Positions 6,383 through 7,064 of a stretch of DNA of 7,064 nucleotides are shown here, one piece after another. Source of the stretch: an uncultured Lachnospiraceae bacterium (lineage in GTDB: Bacteria > Bacillota > Clostridia > Lachnospirales > Lachnospiraceae); contig CAKZZH010000029.1 of NCBI GenBank assembly GCA_937885345.1, positions 1 through 7,064 on the forward strand. The letters run 5' to 3'. The translations under genes and the position numbers were made by a program. The first letter of the stretch is position 1. Every line of letters begins with the position of its first letter. The notes under the pieces were generated by a model. It was given only the letters and a program-made list of their open reading frames with translations, was not told where the DNA came from and searched no databases.

Positions 6383-6410
6383 AAAAAAAAGGTTCACATT
6401 CGTGAACCTT
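6383..6410 (-). terminator. Rho-independent terminator of the PilZ gene
   Basis: On the minus strand AAGGTTCAC (6410-6402) pairs perfectly with GTGAACCTT (6397-6389) around a 4-base loop, followed by TTTTTT (6388-6383). It lies about 58 bases past the pilZ stop and ends the upstream, probably flagellar, transcript. Confidence 0.9.
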
Positions 6411-6468
6411 AATCTTCTGAAACCTATATTTACAGAGGTATTTAAGAAATCTGAAACATTTAAAAAAA

Positions 6469-7064
6469 TTATGTCGAGTTCCTCTTTTTCCTCTCCTGTT
6501 CAAAAATATATCCTATAATCATGTCCCGCTCCGACTCAGAAATGTTCTTAAACTGAGTTCTGCATTCAAAAACCCTCGGATTGTTTGGACCCGGCCTTGC
6601 GCTTATGACATCACCGTAGAGATAAAAATCCCTGTAATCCTCCTTAATCTCAAGCACAAGCTTAAACTGCATAAATGAATCCTTTAATACGCCTCCGGGA
6701 ACGACAAACCTCATGCCACCGCCACTCAAATCCACGACAACACCGTCCTTCCACTCTAAAGCCTTCATTTGCTCAAGTGTGTACTTCTCGTCAATCTCGG
6801 CAACTCTGTACTTCATTGGAAGCATACAGTCAAATCTGTAGAATTCCCTTCTCTGCACCTTCTTAATCGGGGTTCTTATCTCAAGCTTAAGAACAGGCAT
6901 GTTGTTCTCTCTCGTGCGTTCCATGACGATAAAATCGCCCGCGTAGAGACCCTTGCTCGTATAAAAGGTACAGTTAAACCTCTTATTGACCTCAAGAGGT
7001 ACGACGCGTGTTCCTAAGGTAGGCATAAGAATCTTTAGCTGTGTACTATTCTCAATATCAACTA
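6469..7064 (-). CDS. YcgR/YpfA-like PilZ-domain protein, c-di-GMP receptor (5' end outside window)
   Basis: The frame stays open through the right edge. At least 12 codons (VDIENSTQLKIL) precede the Met at 7024-7026, so that Met is internal and the gene starts outside the window; 197 residues are visible. The N-terminal half (up to about residue 65 of the visible part) fits the beta-barrel YcgR-type domain that precedes PilZ in flagellar brake proteins. The PilZ domain follows with both c-di-GMP signatures: QRREFYR (RRxxxR) and DLSGGG (DxSxxG), with FKLVLEI and a conserved FxxxxxF-like end. Such proteins bind c-di-GMP and slow or steer the flagellar motor. In Firmicutes this gene often sits between flhG/ylxH and cheB, which fits the position here. 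The stop TAA at 6469-6471 is followed by an intrinsic terminator. Confidence 0.9.
   Translation of the reverse strand, partial: VDIENSTQLKILMPTLGTRVVPLEVNKRFNCTFYTSKGLYAGDFIVMERTRENNMPVLKLEIRTPIKKVQRREFYRFDCMLPMKYRVAEIDEKYTLEQMKALEWKDGVVVDLSGGGMRFVVPGGVLKDSFMQFKLVLEIKEDYRDFYLYGDVISARPGPNNPRVFECRTQFKNISESERDMIIGYIFEQERKKRNST

Noticed and set aside
7024..7026. ATG as the start of the PilZ gene
   Set aside because: The frame is open upstream to the window edge and the short upstream stretch shows no Shine-Dalgarno; the YcgR-type N-terminal domain would also be truncated by starting here.
1..7064. CRISPR array, tRNA, rRNA or insertion sequence
   Set aside because: No regularly spaced repeats, no clover-leaf or rRNA-like sequence, and no transposase frame are seen in the window.

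Overview
The window carries one dense chemotaxis/motility region. Seven of its eight genes are on the minus strand. They read from the right edge to the left: a PilZ-domain protein (5' end cut by the window edge), a secreted SleB-type cell-wall hydrolase, a receiver-less CheB methylesterase, CheA, a CheW fused to a CheR-like domain, CheX and CheY. A small plus-strand fragment at the left edge is the Ser/Thr/Glu-rich tail of an unidentified protein that converges on cheY.

The most notable point is that the two halves look like different phyla, and the change falls inside cheA. The right half (about 3.4-7.06 kb) looks like a Firmicute, probably Lachnospiraceae. It has the PilZ-cheB-cheA order, a SleB-family hydrolase, textbook Rho-independent terminators, a consensus sigma-A promoter, and GAG/AAG/AGA codons. 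The left half (about 0.38-3.2 kb) looks like a Treponema cheA-cheW-cheX-cheY operon: a treponemal-type P5 domain, the CheW/CheR-like fusion, CheX as the phosphatase instead of CheC/CheD, and a CheY with a roughly 25-residue N-terminal extension. Its codons shift to GAA/AAA/TTG/CGN. The joint is in frame and lies in or near the conserved end of the P4 kinase domain (about 3200-3455), so the 727-residue CheA is full length with all five domains. The cause could be natural homologous recombination in a mixed gut or rumen community, or a chimeric join in a metagenome assembly. The sequence alone does not decide this. The family assignments rest on recalled protein families, not on a search.

Layout: 2-259 is an unknown protein tail (+). 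252-347 holds two AT-rich inverted repeats between convergent genes. 378-2751 is cheY, cheX and cheW-cheR-like with 18-46-nt gaps, each with a good Shine-Dalgarno. 2769-4952 is cheA. 4952-5548 is cheB, whose stop overlaps the cheA start by one base. 5549-5751 is a cheB promoter/leader plus the hydrolase terminator. 5752-6285 is the hydrolase. 6286-6468 holds the hydrolase promoter and the pilZ terminator. 6469-7064 is the PilZ protein.

Working together: CheW couples receptors to CheA, and CheA phosphorylates CheY and would normally phosphorylate CheB. CheX dephosphorylates CheY-P, CheB demethylates receptors, and the PilZ protein probably links c-di-GMP to flagellar output. Here CheB lacks the domain that CheA would phosphorylate, and the only CheR is a fused, probably degenerate domain, so adaptation control is unusual on both sides.
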